Under the pieces are notes generated by a model that saw only the letters and a program-made list of their open reading frames with translations, had not been told where the DNA came from and searched no databases. Positions 23,407 to 32,573 of a DNA stretch of 64,000 nt are shown here, in pieces. Position numbers and translations under genes: made by a program. This DNA is from CAXPZW01 sp964221845 (lineage in GTDB: Bacteria > Bacteroidota > Bacteroidia > Flavobacteriales_D > Sanyastnellaceae): positions 1 through 64,000 of the forward strand of contig CAXPZW010000009.1 of the NCBI GenBank assembly GCA_964221845.1, written 5' to 3'. Every line of letters begins with the position of its first letter. Positions within the stretch are counted from its first letter, which is position 1.

Positions 23407-24962
23407 AGCGACTGCTGCTGACATGCTTGCTTGCGGTCTTGGTGACCGGCGCCTTTGCCCAGCAGAAAAACTTGTGGCTCAACCGCCAGCGCACCTTTGA
23501 AATCGAGCGCCAGCTGGTGCAGAACGACAGCACCGCCGTGCACAGCGCGCTGCGTCCCTTGCTCGAAAGCCGCGTGGGCGCCGCTAGCGACGGGGAGTAC
23601 CTGGTGCCCGACCGCAAGTACTACTACCTGTTTGGGTCCAAAATGCTGCGCGAGCACTTTGTCTCCATCAACGACGACGGCTTTCAGCTGACCCTGGACC
23701 CCTTGTTTGATTTGGGCCCCAACCACGACTGGAGCGACACGCTGAACCTGAACTTCCGCAACTTCAACATCCCCGCCACCAACACCCGTGGCGCCTTGTT
23801 GCAAGGCGACATTGGCACCAACGTCTCCTTCCAGTCCATGCTGTACGAGACCCAAATGGCCTACCCGCAATGGCTGTTTGACCAGGCCGATTCATTGGGG
23901 GTGATTCCCGGGCAAGGGCGATTCAAACGCGTGGAAGGACGCAAGTTGGACTACAACCAGAGCTACGGCTGGATCAGCTGGAAGGCCGCCGAATGGCTGC
24001 AACTCCAAGCCGGTCACAGCAAGCATTTTATCGGACACGGTTACCGCTCGATGCTGCTGAGCGATGCAGCCTTCAACTACCCTTTCCTGCGCGGTACCGC
24101 ATACGCCCTCAGCGACAAACTCCAGTACACCTGGATGTACGCCGGGCTGCAAACCCTGGAACGCCTGCCCCGCGGCGATGTGCCCGAGAGCTTGTTCCGC
24201 CGCAAAGCGCTGAGCATGGCCTACCTCAGCTACATCCCTGTACCTGAGTTGGAGATAGGCCTGTTTGAATCGGTAACCTGGCAACGTTGGGACAGCGCAC
24301 AAGGCACCCAACCGATTGCACCCGAGAGCCTGCTTCCAGTATTGGGAACAGGCATCGTAGGCAAAGGCTTTGACGATGTGGCCCATGTGGTGGCAGGCGT
24401 CAACCTGCGCTACACCTTGCCTTTTGGTGGTTGGCTGTACGGTCAGTTTGTGACCGACGGGCCAGCTGAAGGGCGCTACGGCTACCAAGTGGGCGCCAAG
24501 TTTTTTGATGTGCTCGTGCCCCGCCTCCACCTGCAAGCCGAGTACAACTTTGCTTCCGAAGGGCTTTACACGCACCCGGCGTGGCACCAAGAGTACTCAC
24601 ACTTCAACCAGCCATTGGCCCACCCCTCCGGCACCCACTTTGACGAACTGATCTTGGGACTGTACTACCAGTACAAACGCTGGTTTGTAGACGTGCGCCA
24701 GCATTACTTGGACCGCGATCTGACCGCAAGCGGGAACATCTTCCCCGGAGCCACCGATCAAGGCTTCACCACCTCACCCTTCATCTCGCGCAGCACCACC
24801 ACCAGCGTGCAACTCGGGGTAATGCTGAATCCGGTGACCAACATGCAAGTGGCCTTGGGCTACCAGTACCGCGACCAAACTGTTGGCCCACAAGTGGAGG
24901 TGGCCAACTGGACGTGGATCCGCTGGAAAACCGCCCTCTGGAACCACTACACCGACTTTTAA
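23403..24962 (+). CDS. Capsule assembly Wzi-family outer-membrane protein (copy 1)
   Basis: The 519-residue product has a signal peptide (cleavage near GAFA-QQ) and a long strand-rich barrel. It carries the family-like central segment AGHSKHFIGHGYRSMLLSDAAFNYPFLR. Wzi proteins anchor capsular polysaccharide to the outer membrane. It overlaps fcl by 4 nt, linking it to fucose-containing glycan synthesis. A related protein lies downstream at 26135-27634 with the shared AGHGKHFWGDGHRSLILS block. Confidence 0.85.
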   Translation: MKRLLLTCLLAVLVTGAFAQQKNLWLNRQRTFEIERQLVQNDSTAVHSALRPLLESRVGAASDGEYLVPDRKYYYLFGSKMLREHFVSINDDGFQLTLDPLFDLGPNHDWSDTLNLNFRNFNIPATNTRGALLQGDIGTNVSFQSMLYETQMAYPQWLFDQADSLGVIPGQGRFKRVEGRKLDYNQSYGWISWKAAEWLQLQAGHSKHFIGHGYRSMLLSDAAFNYPFLRGTAYALSDKLQYTWMYAGLQTLERLPRGDVPESLFRRKALSMAYLSYIPVPELEIGLFESVTWQRWDSAQGTQPIAPESLLPVLGTGIVGKGFDDVAHVVAGVNLRYTLPFGGWLYGQFVTDGPAEGRYGYQVGAKFFDVLVPRLHLQAEYNFASEGLYTHPAWHQEYSHFNQPLAHPSGTHFDELILGLYYQYKRWFVDVRQHYLDRDLTASGNIFPGATDQGFTTSPFISRSTTTSVQLGVMLNPVTNMQVALGYQYRDQTVGPQVEVANWTWIRWKTALWNHYTDF

Positions 24963-25018
24963 CGGGCAGGTTATCCCGAGTTCATGGGCTTCAACGTCTC
25001 CCAACTGCCTGAGGATGC

Positions 25019-25026
25019 TATTTTTG
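25019..25026 (+). promoter_or_regulatory. -7 box (TATTTTTG) for WecA-type gene
   Basis: An exact TAnnTTTG match 23 nt before the GTG at 25050 and 35 nt before the ATG at 25062. Confidence 0.6.
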
Positions 25027-25049
25027 AATAGACCAAAATCGCCTTCACT

Positions 25050-26138
25050 GTGTTGACTGATATGTTGTTCGGATTTGCTACTGCGTTTGGCATCGTCTTG
25101 CTTGCGATGCCCGCGCTGATCAAGGTGGCGAAGATCAAGCACCTGGTCGACGAGCCGAGGGAAGAGCGCAAGCTTCACCGCAGCAGCATCCCTACCATCG
25201 GAGGCATCCTGATTTTCGCCGGCACCATTGTGGCTTACTGCCTGTGGTTTCCTTCGAAAGACGCCACGGCCATCGGCACCAACTACAACGTGCTGAGTGC
25301 GCTGGACGAGTTCAAATACCTGGTGGCCTGTCTGTTCATCCTGTTTTTCTTGGGGTTGAAGGACGACATCACCGGTGTCTCACCTTTGAAAAAACTGGGC
25401 ATACACCTCATCGTGGCCTTCATCATGGTGGTGCAGGCCGACATCCGCATCACCCAATTCTGGGGCCTGTTTGGACTGAATGAGATCCCGTACTGGCTGA
25501 GCATGGGCTTTACGGTGTTTGTGTACATCGTGATTGTGAACGCCATCAACCTGATCGACGGGGTAGACGGATTGGCCGGAGGGGTAGGACTGATTTCTTC
25601 CATGGGCTTTGCCTTTTGGTTTTACCTCACAGGAGACGCGCCTTTGGCCTTGCTTGCCATGGCTTTGGGAGGATCGCTGCTCGGATTTTTGGTCTTCAAC
25701 TTCAACCCCGCGAGGATCTTTATGGGAGACTCGGGGTCCCTGTTGATAGGGGCCGTGCTGTGTGTGCTGGCCATCAAACTGATCGAATTCCCCAAGGACC
25801 GTATGCCCGAAGTGGTGGAAGGGGTCAGCAAGCCCGTGGTGGCCATGGCCTTGTTGGCCTACCCGCTGGTAGATACCTTGCGCATTTTCACTTACCGCGC
25901 GTTGCAAGGCCGCTCGCCCTTCAGTGCTGACCGCAACCACATCCATCACAAATTGATGCGCTTGGGGTTGGGGCACAAACGCACCGTCATCGTGGTGTAC
26001 CTCTACACCTTGTTCATGCTCATGTTGACCTTATTCATGCCCAAGGAAAGCCCGAACGTATCGTTCCTGATTGTGGGGGCGGCTGCCGTGTTGGCGCCTG
26101 TTGTACTGTTTCTGATCAAAGACAAACAGGCCGCATGA
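25050..26138 (+). CDS. WecA/MraY-family undecaprenyl-phosphate sugar-1-phosphate transferase
   Basis: The product is 362 residues from the GTG at 25050 (358 from the ATG at 25062). About ten membrane helices carry the family landmarks RKLHRSSIPTIGG, LGLKDDITG, NAINLIDGVDGLAGG, FMGDSGS and the HHKL histidine motif in DRNHIHHKLMRLG. This pattern matches WecA-type enzymes (UDP-GlcNAc to Und-P) more than MraY. It would start lipid-linked glycan synthesis and sits between two Wzi-like genes. Its stop overlaps the second one by ATGA. Confidence 0.94.
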   Translation: MLTDMLFGFATAFGIVLLAMPALIKVAKIKHLVDEPREERKLHRSSIPTIGGILIFAGTIVAYCLWFPSKDATAIGTNYNVLSALDEFKYLVACLFILFFLGLKDDITGVSPLKKLGIHLIVAFIMVVQADIRITQFWGLFGLNEIPYWLSMGFTVFVYIVIVNAINLIDGVDGLAGGVGLISSMGFAFWFYLTGDAPLALLAMALGGSLLGFLVFNFNPARIFMGDSGSLLIGAVLCVLAIKLIEFPKDRMPEVVEGVSKPVVAMALLAYPLVDTLRIFTYRALQGRSPFSADRNHIHHKLMRLGLGHKRTVIVVYLYTLFMLMLTLFMPKESPNVSFLIVGAAAVLAPVVLFLIKDKQAA

Positions 26139-27634
26139 GAGCTGCGTGGTTCCTGAGCTTGATGCTGCTCACCGCAGCGGCAAACGCCCAAAACTGGGTG
26201 CCCCGTTTTGCCCTGAATGGCCCTGACTCGTTGCGCATCCGGTCCTACGACGGTGGCAACATCCTGCATGCGTCCATGCAACCCTTGGATCCGACGCATC
26301 CGTTTACCTACCTCCGGTTCTCCCAACCGGAGATGATGGAATCGGGCTTGCACACCCAAGTGCTGGGTGCCACCGGAGGCGGCGCATCGCTGAGCACAAC
26401 CACCCGCGGACTGGGCTTGGCCCAAGTGGGTGTGCGCGCCGATCAAAACTGGAACAACAAACTGGTGCTCTCGGCCACCGTGGCCGGCCAAGCTGAAGTG
26501 CTGCCCGCTTACCTGGACAGCATCGTAAGCGCAACGGGTATCCTGCCAGGCATCGGCCGCGCCGAGCACAACGGCGACGTGGTCATTGCCCCTTACCTCA
26601 CCGGGTACTTGGGCTGGAACCTGAGCAAGAACTTCTACGCCGAAGCCGGGCACGGCAAGCACTTTTGGGGCGACGGGCATCGCTCGCTCATCCTGAGCAA
26701 CAACACCGCACCCTACTCCTACCTGCGCTTGGAAACCACCGGTTGGCACCTCAAATACGTCAACCTCTGGGCCTACCTGCGCGAGTACAACCTCGACGGC
26801 AACGGCGAAATGCAGGGCAAATTCCTGGCGGCCCATGCCCTGGATTGGAACGTCACCAAGTACTTCAGCCTCGGCTTTTACGAGATGGTCACCTGGCAAG
26901 CGCGCGACACCCTGAGTGACCGCGGTTTGGAGCTGAACTACCTCAATCCCATTGCGTTTTACCGCCCCATTGAGTTTGCACAAGGGTCTGCAGACAACGT
27001 GCTGCTGGCCATGACCTGGCGCTGGCGTGCCTCTGAGCACAGCACCTTTTATGGCCAAGTGTTGATCGATGAGTTCTTGCTGGCCGAAGTCCGTGACCGC
27101 AGCGGTTGGTGGGCCAACAAATTCGGCGGGCAAATCGGGTACAGCCTGAGCCCTGTGGAATCCGGAGTGTCGCTCCAAACAGAGGTGAATGTGGTGCGCC
27201 CCTTCACCTACACCCATGGAAGTGTGTTGCAGAATTACGGCCACCTGAGCCAAAGCTTGGCCCACCCCTTGGGCACCAACTTTTTGGAGTGGGTCACCTT
27301 GCTGCGTTTTGAACGCGACCGCCTCACCCTCAGTGGCGAGTACCTCTGGGCCATTTACGGCCGTGACCGCGATGGAGACAACTACGGCGGAAACATCTAC
27401 CGCAGTTACGAGTCGCCGTTGCGCACGCACTTCAACACCTTGGCACAAGGGCTGAAGTCCACGTTCCATTACGCCGCGTTGCACGGCCACTTTTTGGCTT
27501 TTCCCGAGCAGCAAACCAAGCTCACGGCCAGCGTGGCCTTCCGATTCGAGGGCAACGACCTGCGTACCACGCGTGAAACCTTTTTCTGGGTAGGACTCAC
27601 CCGAGGCCTGCTGCCCACCACCCGCGATTTCTGA
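26135..27634 (+). CDS. Capsule assembly Wzi-family outer-membrane protein (copy 2)
   Basis: The 499-residue product has a signal peptide (cleavage near AANA-QN), a strand-rich barrel and the family-like block AGHGKHFWGDGHRSLILS near residues 172-189. It ends in an aromatic-rich strand like copy 1 (ending RDF versus TDF). Both copies share a LAHP-G-T-F motif near their C termini. The start overlaps the WecA-type gene by 4 nt. Having two Wzi-like proteins around an initiating transferase suggests export of a surface glycan, but I see no Wza/Wzc system. Confidence 0.85.
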   Translation: MRAAWFLSLMLLTAAANAQNWVPRFALNGPDSLRIRSYDGGNILHASMQPLDPTHPFTYLRFSQPEMMESGLHTQVLGATGGGASLSTTTRGLGLAQVGVRADQNWNNKLVLSATVAGQAEVLPAYLDSIVSATGILPGIGRAEHNGDVVIAPYLTGYLGWNLSKNFYAEAGHGKHFWGDGHRSLILSNNTAPYSYLRLETTGWHLKYVNLWAYLREYNLDGNGEMQGKFLAAHALDWNVTKYFSLGFYEMVTWQARDTLSDRGLELNYLNPIAFYRPIEFAQGSADNVLLAMTWRWRASEHSTFYGQVLIDEFLLAEVRDRSGWWANKFGGQIGYSLSPVESGVSLQTEVNVVRPFTYTHGSVLQNYGHLSQSLAHPLGTNFLEWVTLLRFERDRLTLSGEYLWAIYGRDRDGDNYGGNIYRSYESPLRTHFNTLAQGLKSTFHYAALHGHFLAFPEQQTKLTASVAFRFEGNDLRTTRETFFWVGLTRGLLPTTRDF

Positions 27635-27694
27635 TTTTCGTTAGCGCACGGGCTTTTTGTGATCAAAGGCACCCGCTGGCCTGTTTATGTGGTG

Positions 27695-27702
27695 TATTTT
27701 TG
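27695..27702 (+). promoter_or_regulatory. -7 box (TATTTTTG) for heme O synthase / cytochrome oxidase operon
   Basis: An exact TAnnTTTG match ends 8 nt before the ATG at 27711. It separates the respiratory operon from the Wzi-like gene. Confidence 0.65.
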
Positions 27703-27710
27703 CCCCCGAT

Positions 27711-28616
27711 ATGCCTGTGGTAGACGACGTGAAATACGGCTCCAACACCAGCACCCGCATGGATCAGCTCCGCGCGATTCCAGCCCTGTTCAAGCTCCGC
27801 TTGGCAACATTGGTGGTGCTTTCCAGTGTGTTTGGGTACTTCACTGCCACCGCTGTGGTGGACTGGCGTGCACTCGGCATCCTGTGCTTGGGCGGGTTCC
27901 TGCTCACCGGCGCATCCAACGGACTCAATCAAGTGTGGGAACGCGACATCGACAAATTGATGGAGCGCACCCGCAACCGTCCCATTCCCACCGGCGTGCT
28001 TTCGCCGCTGCAAGCCACTGTGATTTCCACCATTGCCGGAATCTTGGGCATTGCGCTGCTGGGTTGGGGGTTGAATTTCTTGAGCGGCGTCTTGGGCACC
28101 CTGGCCCTGTTCATGTACGTCTTCCTCTACACCCCCATGAAAAAACACAGCTCAATGGCGGTGTTTGTGGGGGCATTCCCCGGCGCGATTCCTCCCATGT
28201 TGGGTTACGTGGCATGCACGGGCGACTTTGGCATTGAGCCCGGCAGTTTGTTTGCCATGCAGTTCGTGTGGCAGTTCCCCCATTTCTGGGCCATCGCCTG
28301 GGTGGCGCAGGAAGATTACGCCCGCGCCGGGTACCACTTGCTCCCGTTTGCAGAAGGGCGCACCTCCAAATCGGCATTCATCATTTTGTGTTACACGTTG
28401 CTTTTGATCCCGGTCAGCCTTATGCCATGGGTGTTCCCGGCTGAAGCGCCCATCATAGGGCACGTAGGCGCAGGCTTGGTTCTGGCCTCCGGAGCTGTAT
28501 TTGCCTGGTATGCGTGGAAACTCTTCCGCTACCGGGATGTTAAACATGCCAAGCAATTGATGTTTGCTTCCTTCTTGTACCTCCCGCTGGTGCAGTTGGT
28601 GTACGTATTTGCATAA
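27711..28616 (+). CDS. ctaB: Heme O synthase (protoheme IX farnesyltransferase)
   Basis: From the ATG at 27711 the product is 301 residues with about nine membrane helices. The two prenyl-diphosphate-binding regions are visible: NQVWERDIDKLMERTRNRPIPTG and the later AWVAQEDYARAGYHLLP. It farnesylates heme b to heme O for heme-copper oxidases, consistent with the cytochrome oxidase genes that follow. An in-frame ATG at 27687 lies upstream of the promoter box, so it is disfavoured. Confidence 0.96.
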   Translation: MPVVDDVKYGSNTSTRMDQLRAIPALFKLRLATLVVLSSVFGYFTATAVVDWRALGILCLGGFLLTGASNGLNQVWERDIDKLMERTRNRPIPTGVLSPLQATVISTIAGILGIALLGWGLNFLSGVLGTLALFMYVFLYTPMKKHSSMAVFVGAFPGAIPPMLGYVACTGDFGIEPGSLFAMQFVWQFPHFWAIAWVAQEDYARAGYHLLPFAEGRTSKSAFIILCYTLLLIPVSLMPWVFPAEAPIIGHVGAGLVLASGAVFAWYAWKLFRYRDVKHAKQLMFASFLYLPLVQLVYVFA

Positions 28617-28631
28617 AAATCGACCCACGCC

Positions 28632-29441
28632 ATGAGCGACCACGCAGTCACCGCCCCGGAGGCGGAAGAAGCACCCCGCAAACAAGATGTTTTCGAAGGG
28701 TATGACCCCGCGGTAAAAGTCCGCACCAAAAAGATGTTGATGTACTTCATCATCTTCGCCATTGTCATGCTGTTTGGTGGATTCACCTCCGCCATGCTGG
28801 TGATGTACGGCGGCAGTTACTGGGTGCACATCACCCCACCTACCTCCATGTGGATGAGCCTAGTCTTCTTGGGCCTGAGCTCGCTGACCATTTTCCTGGC
28901 CCACCGCTTGGTCAAGGGCGGCAAGCAAAAGCCGGCATTCGCAATGGTGGCCGCCACCTTTGCCCTGGGCATCGGGTTTACCGCCACCCAATGGAGCGCG
29001 TGGAACTACCTCAGCGAACGTGGCATGGGCGTGACCCAAACCGTGACCGAAGCCGGCGAAAAGACCACTTGGAACAACATCGATGAGATCCAAGGCGAGT
29101 ACGGCGTGGACTTCTTCATTTACAAGGGCACCAAGGAAAACCGCTTGGTGCTGGACAAGGGCGAATACTACTTTGCCTCAGACAACCTGCGTACCGAGCC
29201 GGTGACCGATGACATCCGCGCGCAGAGTAATTTGTCGTCCAGCATGGTGTTTGTGTTGCTGTTTGCCCACGTGGTGCACTTGCTTCTGGGACTCATTTAC
29301 CTGATTGTCAACGGAATACGAATCAGGCTCAACCGTATCACTGCCGATAACTCCATCAGCCTGTATGTCAACGGCATGTACTGGCATTTCATGGGCATCC
29401 TGTGGGTGTATCTCTTCTTGTTTTTGTTCGTATTTCACTAA
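28632..29441 (+). CDS. Cytochrome c oxidase subunit III (first copy)
   Basis: The 269-residue membrane protein has COX III helices, including FAHVVHLLLGLIYL and the terminal MYWHFMGILWVYLFLFLFVFH. A soluble insert of about 60 residues (near 135-195) interrupts the helices. Subunit III supports the proton-pumping core of heme-copper oxidase. It lies 15 nt after heme O synthase and 24 nt before a second COX III gene; such pairs are known in Flavobacteriia. Confidence 0.92.
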   Translation: MSDHAVTAPEAEEAPRKQDVFEGYDPAVKVRTKKMLMYFIIFAIVMLFGGFTSAMLVMYGGSYWVHITPPTSMWMSLVFLGLSSLTIFLAHRLVKGGKQKPAFAMVAATFALGIGFTATQWSAWNYLSERGMGVTQTVTEAGEKTTWNNIDEIQGEYGVDFFIYKGTKENRLVLDKGEYYFASDNLRTEPVTDDIRAQSNLSSSMVFVLLFAHVVHLLLGLIYLIVNGIRIRLNRITADNSISLYVNGMYWHFMGILWVYLFLFLFVFH

Positions 29442-29465
29442 CATTGCAGCAAATTTTAACGAACC

Positions 29466-30734
29466 ATGGGAGGCGAGGCTTCTAAAGCGATTTCCAAAGA
29501 AGAATTGTGGGGCGGTGGACGCTCACCATTCAGCGTCAGCTACGGCAAAATGATGATGTGGTTCTTTCTGGTGTCAGATGCACTGACATTCGGAGGACTG
29601 TTGACCGCATACGGCGTTTCCCGCGCGGAAGTGACCGAGACCTGGCCGATCGGCGAACAAGTATTTGAGTCCTTCCCAATCCTGGGTAACGGTCTGCCAC
29701 TGGCCTACGTGGCGCTCATGACCTTCATCCTCATCGTTTCTTCGGTGACCATGGTACTGGCTGTAGAGGCCGGACACCGCAACGACAAGAAAGGCGTCCT
29801 CAAGTGGATGGGTTACACCATCATCGGCGGTTTCTTCTTCTTGGGCTCACAGGCCTGGGAGTGGAGCCACTTCATCCACGGTTCAGGCGGCTACTTCCAA
29901 GTCAACAGCCCCGTGACCATCACCTACACCGGTGAGGACGAAGACGGCAACGAAGCCCAAATCGAGTACACGGTTGCTGCCAACGAGGCTGTATACACTA
30001 GCGGTGACTTTGGTCACGCCATGGAGCATTACTTGGTGCACGGCTTCTTCCACGATGCCTACGGCCACAATGCTGATGGCCACGGCCACAACGACCACGC
30101 CCACGGCGAAGCAGATGCCCATGGCAACGACCACGCCGCCGACAACCACGGCGAGCACGGCGACGACGACGCCGCCTACGCAGCCGGCCACGGCGAAGCT
30201 TCACACGACGCGCACACCGCGCACATACTCACGGAACTCGAGCACTTGGGCATCGATGAGGCCAAACTTCTGAGCGTGACCGGACAGTCTTCGGTGCACG
30301 CTGCTTTGGAATACGCAGCTGAGCAAGAACACGCAGGCAACAAGATCTTCTTGGCACACGCCATGCCAGCAGACCTGATGCTGAACAAGTACATCGAGAA
30401 CCGCATTGAGCTGGACAGCGAAACCGACGCAGCGCAGATTGCCAAATTGTACGACGTCACCAACTTGACCCAAAACGCTTCGGTGTTCGGTGCCACCTTG
30501 TCGGCCAACGAGTACGGTCCTACGCAATACGCCCAGTTCTTCTTCTTTGTGACTGGATTCCACGGTTTCCACGTGTTCTCAGGTGTGGTGATTAACATCA
30601 TCATTTTCCTGATGGCGTACCGCGGTGTCTTTGAGCGCCGAGGCCACTACGAGATGGTAGAGAAAGTGGGCCTCTACTGGCACTTTGTAGACCTGGTATG
30701 GGTGTTCGTATTTACCTTCTTCTACCTCATCTGA
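29466..30734 (+). CDS. Cytochrome c oxidase subunit III (second copy) with His-rich insertion
   Basis: The 422-residue protein has COX III helices at both ends (MMMWFFLVSDALTFGG and AQFFFFVTGFHGFHVFSG, ending GLYWHFVDLVWVFVFTFFYLI). Between them is an unusually long hydrophilic insert, roughly residues 135-335. Residues 190-260 (DNA about 30036-30245) contain about fifteen histidines with Asp, Ala and Gly. Shorter His-containing inserts occur in relatives as far as I recall. A metal-handling role at the periplasmic face is inference only. Confidence 0.9.
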   Translation: MGGEASKAISKEELWGGGRSPFSVSYGKMMMWFFLVSDALTFGGLLTAYGVSRAEVTETWPIGEQVFESFPILGNGLPLAYVALMTFILIVSSVTMVLAVEAGHRNDKKGVLKWMGYTIIGGFFFLGSQAWEWSHFIHGSGGYFQVNSPVTITYTGEDEDGNEAQIEYTVAANEAVYTSGDFGHAMEHYLVHGFFHDAYGHNADGHGHNDHAHGEADAHGNDHAADNHGEHGDDDAAYAAGHGEASHDAHTAHILTELEHLGIDEAKLLSVTGQSSVHAALEYAAEQEHAGNKIFLAHAMPADLMLNKYIENRIELDSETDAAQIAKLYDVTNLTQNASVFGATLSANEYGPTQYAQFFFFVTGFHGFHVFSGVVINIIIFLMAYRGVFERRGHYEMVEKVGLYWHFVDLVWVFVFTFFYLI

Positions 30735-30759
30735 TTTTCCCACCCCGCATTCTGAAATC

Positions 30760-31164
30760 ATGGAAAGAGACGATCTGATTGTCAACGACCAATACTCCCT
30801 GGACGCCCACCACGATGAGGCGCACGGTGTGGAGATTCGCAAAAACATTTGGAAGGTAACCGTGCTGTTGACCCTGATTACTGCCGTAGAGGTGGTGATG
30901 GGTATCATCTTCAAGCGTTCGGACACCTTTACGTGGGAAGCCATAAAAATGGGCTTCATCATCTTGACCCTGATCAAGGCCGCGTACATCGTTCTGGTAT
31001 TTATGCACCTCGGTGACGAGCGAAAAAACCTCAAATGGGTGATCCTCGGGCCGTATGCACTGTTTATTGCTTACCTCATCTTCATTGGACTCACCGAGGC
31101 CAGCCGCACATTGGACATGCGCACGCCTGATGTTCCCGATGCGCACATCGAGGCTACTGAATAG
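30760..31164 (+). CDS. Cytochrome c oxidase subunit IV family protein
   Basis: The 134-residue protein has three membrane segments (VTVLLTLITAVEVVMGIIF, GFIILTLIKAAYIVLVFMHL, and PYALFIAYLIFIGL) in the layout of the prokaryotic COX IV/CyoD-like family. The LVFMHLGDERKNLKW segment is characteristic. It lies 25 nt after the second COX III gene and ends 1 nt before the SCO-like gene. Confidence 0.9.
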   Translation: MERDDLIVNDQYSLDAHHDEAHGVEIRKNIWKVTVLLTLITAVEVVMGIIFKRSDTFTWEAIKMGFIILTLIKAAYIVLVFMHLGDERKNLKWVILGPYALFIAYLIFIGLTEASRTLDMRTPDVPDAHIEATE

Positions 31165-31165
31165 C

Positions 31166-31939
31166 ATGATCAAACAGAACAACAATCTTGGAAAGTACAT
31201 CCTACTGGTGGGTGTACTTTTTTTGTTGCCCTTTTTGTGGATCCTGATCTTTACCAAAGGGGCCATTCACCATTTCAACACCTTGCCGTATTACGGGCCC
31301 GATGAAGTGGTGACCGTGGTGCTCCGCGATTCTACCGACGATATGTCGGGCATTGACGACGAGGTGGACCACGTCATTGTTTCGCGCGAAGGCGTGACCA
31401 CCGACATGGCGTTCTACACACTTCCTTCCTACACCCTGACCAACCACTTGGGCCAGCCTTACGGCTCCGAGCAGCTCAAAGGCAAAACCTACTTGGCGAT
31501 GTTCATCTCCTCAGAGTCAGACTACATCAATGTGGCGGTGAAGGCCTGTGCGCCGGTGCACTTCAAGTACCGCGGAGAGGAGGACATCGAGCTGGTGTTC
31601 ATCACCAACGATCCCGCCACCGACACGCCCGAAAAGCTCAGCACGTTCATCGAGCAGGTGGACAAGAATGAGCAGTACGATTTTGTCAGCAACAAGTGGC
31701 AATACCTCACAGGTGATAGCACCTCCATCGCGCAACTCCGTGCAGAAGGGTTCATGATTGAGTCTGTGGAAGAAAGTGCTGTCTTGTGGTTGGTGGACGA
31801 AAACGGACACCTACGCGGCAAGTACCGCCCAAGCTGGGACTCACAATACGGCACCGATCAGATGAAGAAAGCGCGCGAGGACATTGCGCTACTCAAGAAG
31901 GAAATGGATGTGCGCCGCCATGAATCTGGGAACGACTAA
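31166..31939 (+). CDS. SCO1/thioredoxin-like membrane protein lacking the copper CxxxC motif
   Basis: The 257-residue product has an N-terminal membrane anchor and a thioredoxin-like domain. Where SCO proteins have C-x3-C, this one reads MFISSESDYINVAVKAC, so the copper-binding pair is missing. The rest keeps SCO-like landmarks such as LVFITNDPATDTPEKLS and the late AVLWLVDENGHLRGKY. It overlaps the canonical SCO gene by 20 nt. It is likely a paralogue with a changed role in oxidase assembly. Confidence 0.85.
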   Translation: MIKQNNNLGKYILLVGVLFLLPFLWILIFTKGAIHHFNTLPYYGPDEVVTVVLRDSTDDMSGIDDEVDHVIVSREGVTTDMAFYTLPSYTLTNHLGQPYGSEQLKGKTYLAMFISSESDYINVAVKACAPVHFKYRGEEDIELVFITNDPATDTPEKLSTFIEQVDKNEQYDFVSNKWQYLTGDSTSIAQLRAEGFMIESVEESAVLWLVDENGHLRGKYRPSWDSQYGTDQMKKAREDIALLKKEMDVRRHESGND

Positions 31940-32573
31940 ATACGCCTTTGCCCTTGTTTTTGCCGCCTTGGTAGTCCTGTTGGCGGCATGCAACACGCGC
32001 CCTCCTCTGCCCTACCTGGGGCCACACGATGTGTTCCGCGATGACAATGGAACAGCAGATACCGTGCATTACACCATCCCCAAGTTTGCCTTCACCAACC
32101 AAGAAGGCCAAGAGGTCACCCACCACGACTACGACGGGCACGTGTATGTGACCGATTTCTTTTTCTCGAACTGCCCGAGCATTTGCCCCATCATGAGCTC
32201 GCAGATGGCACGCTTGCAAGAGAACCTGCGCAGCGCAGGGTTGTTGGGAGAAGTGAAGCTCTTGTCCCATACCGTGGACCCCGCGCGCGACACCTTGGAA
32301 GCGCTCGCGGCTTACGCGGATCGGATTGGCGCCGACCTCGACCACTGGCACTTTGTAACCGGTGCGCCCGAACTGCTTTACAAACAGGCTGAACATGGAT
32401 ACCTGCTGACCGCCTTTCCTTCGGACACCGCGGCCGGAGGGTTCTTCCACACCGACCAGTTTGCGCTGATCGACCGGGCAGGACATATTCGCGGGTATTA
32501 CGACGGCACCTCTACCGCATCGGTAGATGCGCTTTTTGAAGACATTCAACACCTTTTGAGCCACGCACCATGA
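31920..32573 (+). CDS. SCO1/SenC-family copper chaperone lipoprotein
   Basis: From the ATG at 31920 the product is 217 residues with a lipobox (VLLAAC). It carries the copper-binding C-x3-C in FFFSNCPSICPIMSSQM, and the conserved His in LLSHTVDPARDT. SCO proteins deliver copper to the CuA centre of subunit II. It is the intact partner of the preceding cysteine-less homologue and overlaps the next gene by ATGA. Confidence 0.95.
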   Translation: MNLGTTKYAFALVFAALVVLLAACNTRPPLPYLGPHDVFRDDNGTADTVHYTIPKFAFTNQEGQEVTHHDYDGHVYVTDFFFSNCPSICPIMSSQMARLQENLRSAGLLGEVKLLSHTVDPARDTLEALAAYADRIGADLDHWHFVTGAPELLYKQAEHGYLLTAFPSDTAAGGFFHTDQFALIDRAGHIRGYYDGTSTASVDALFEDIQHLLSHAP

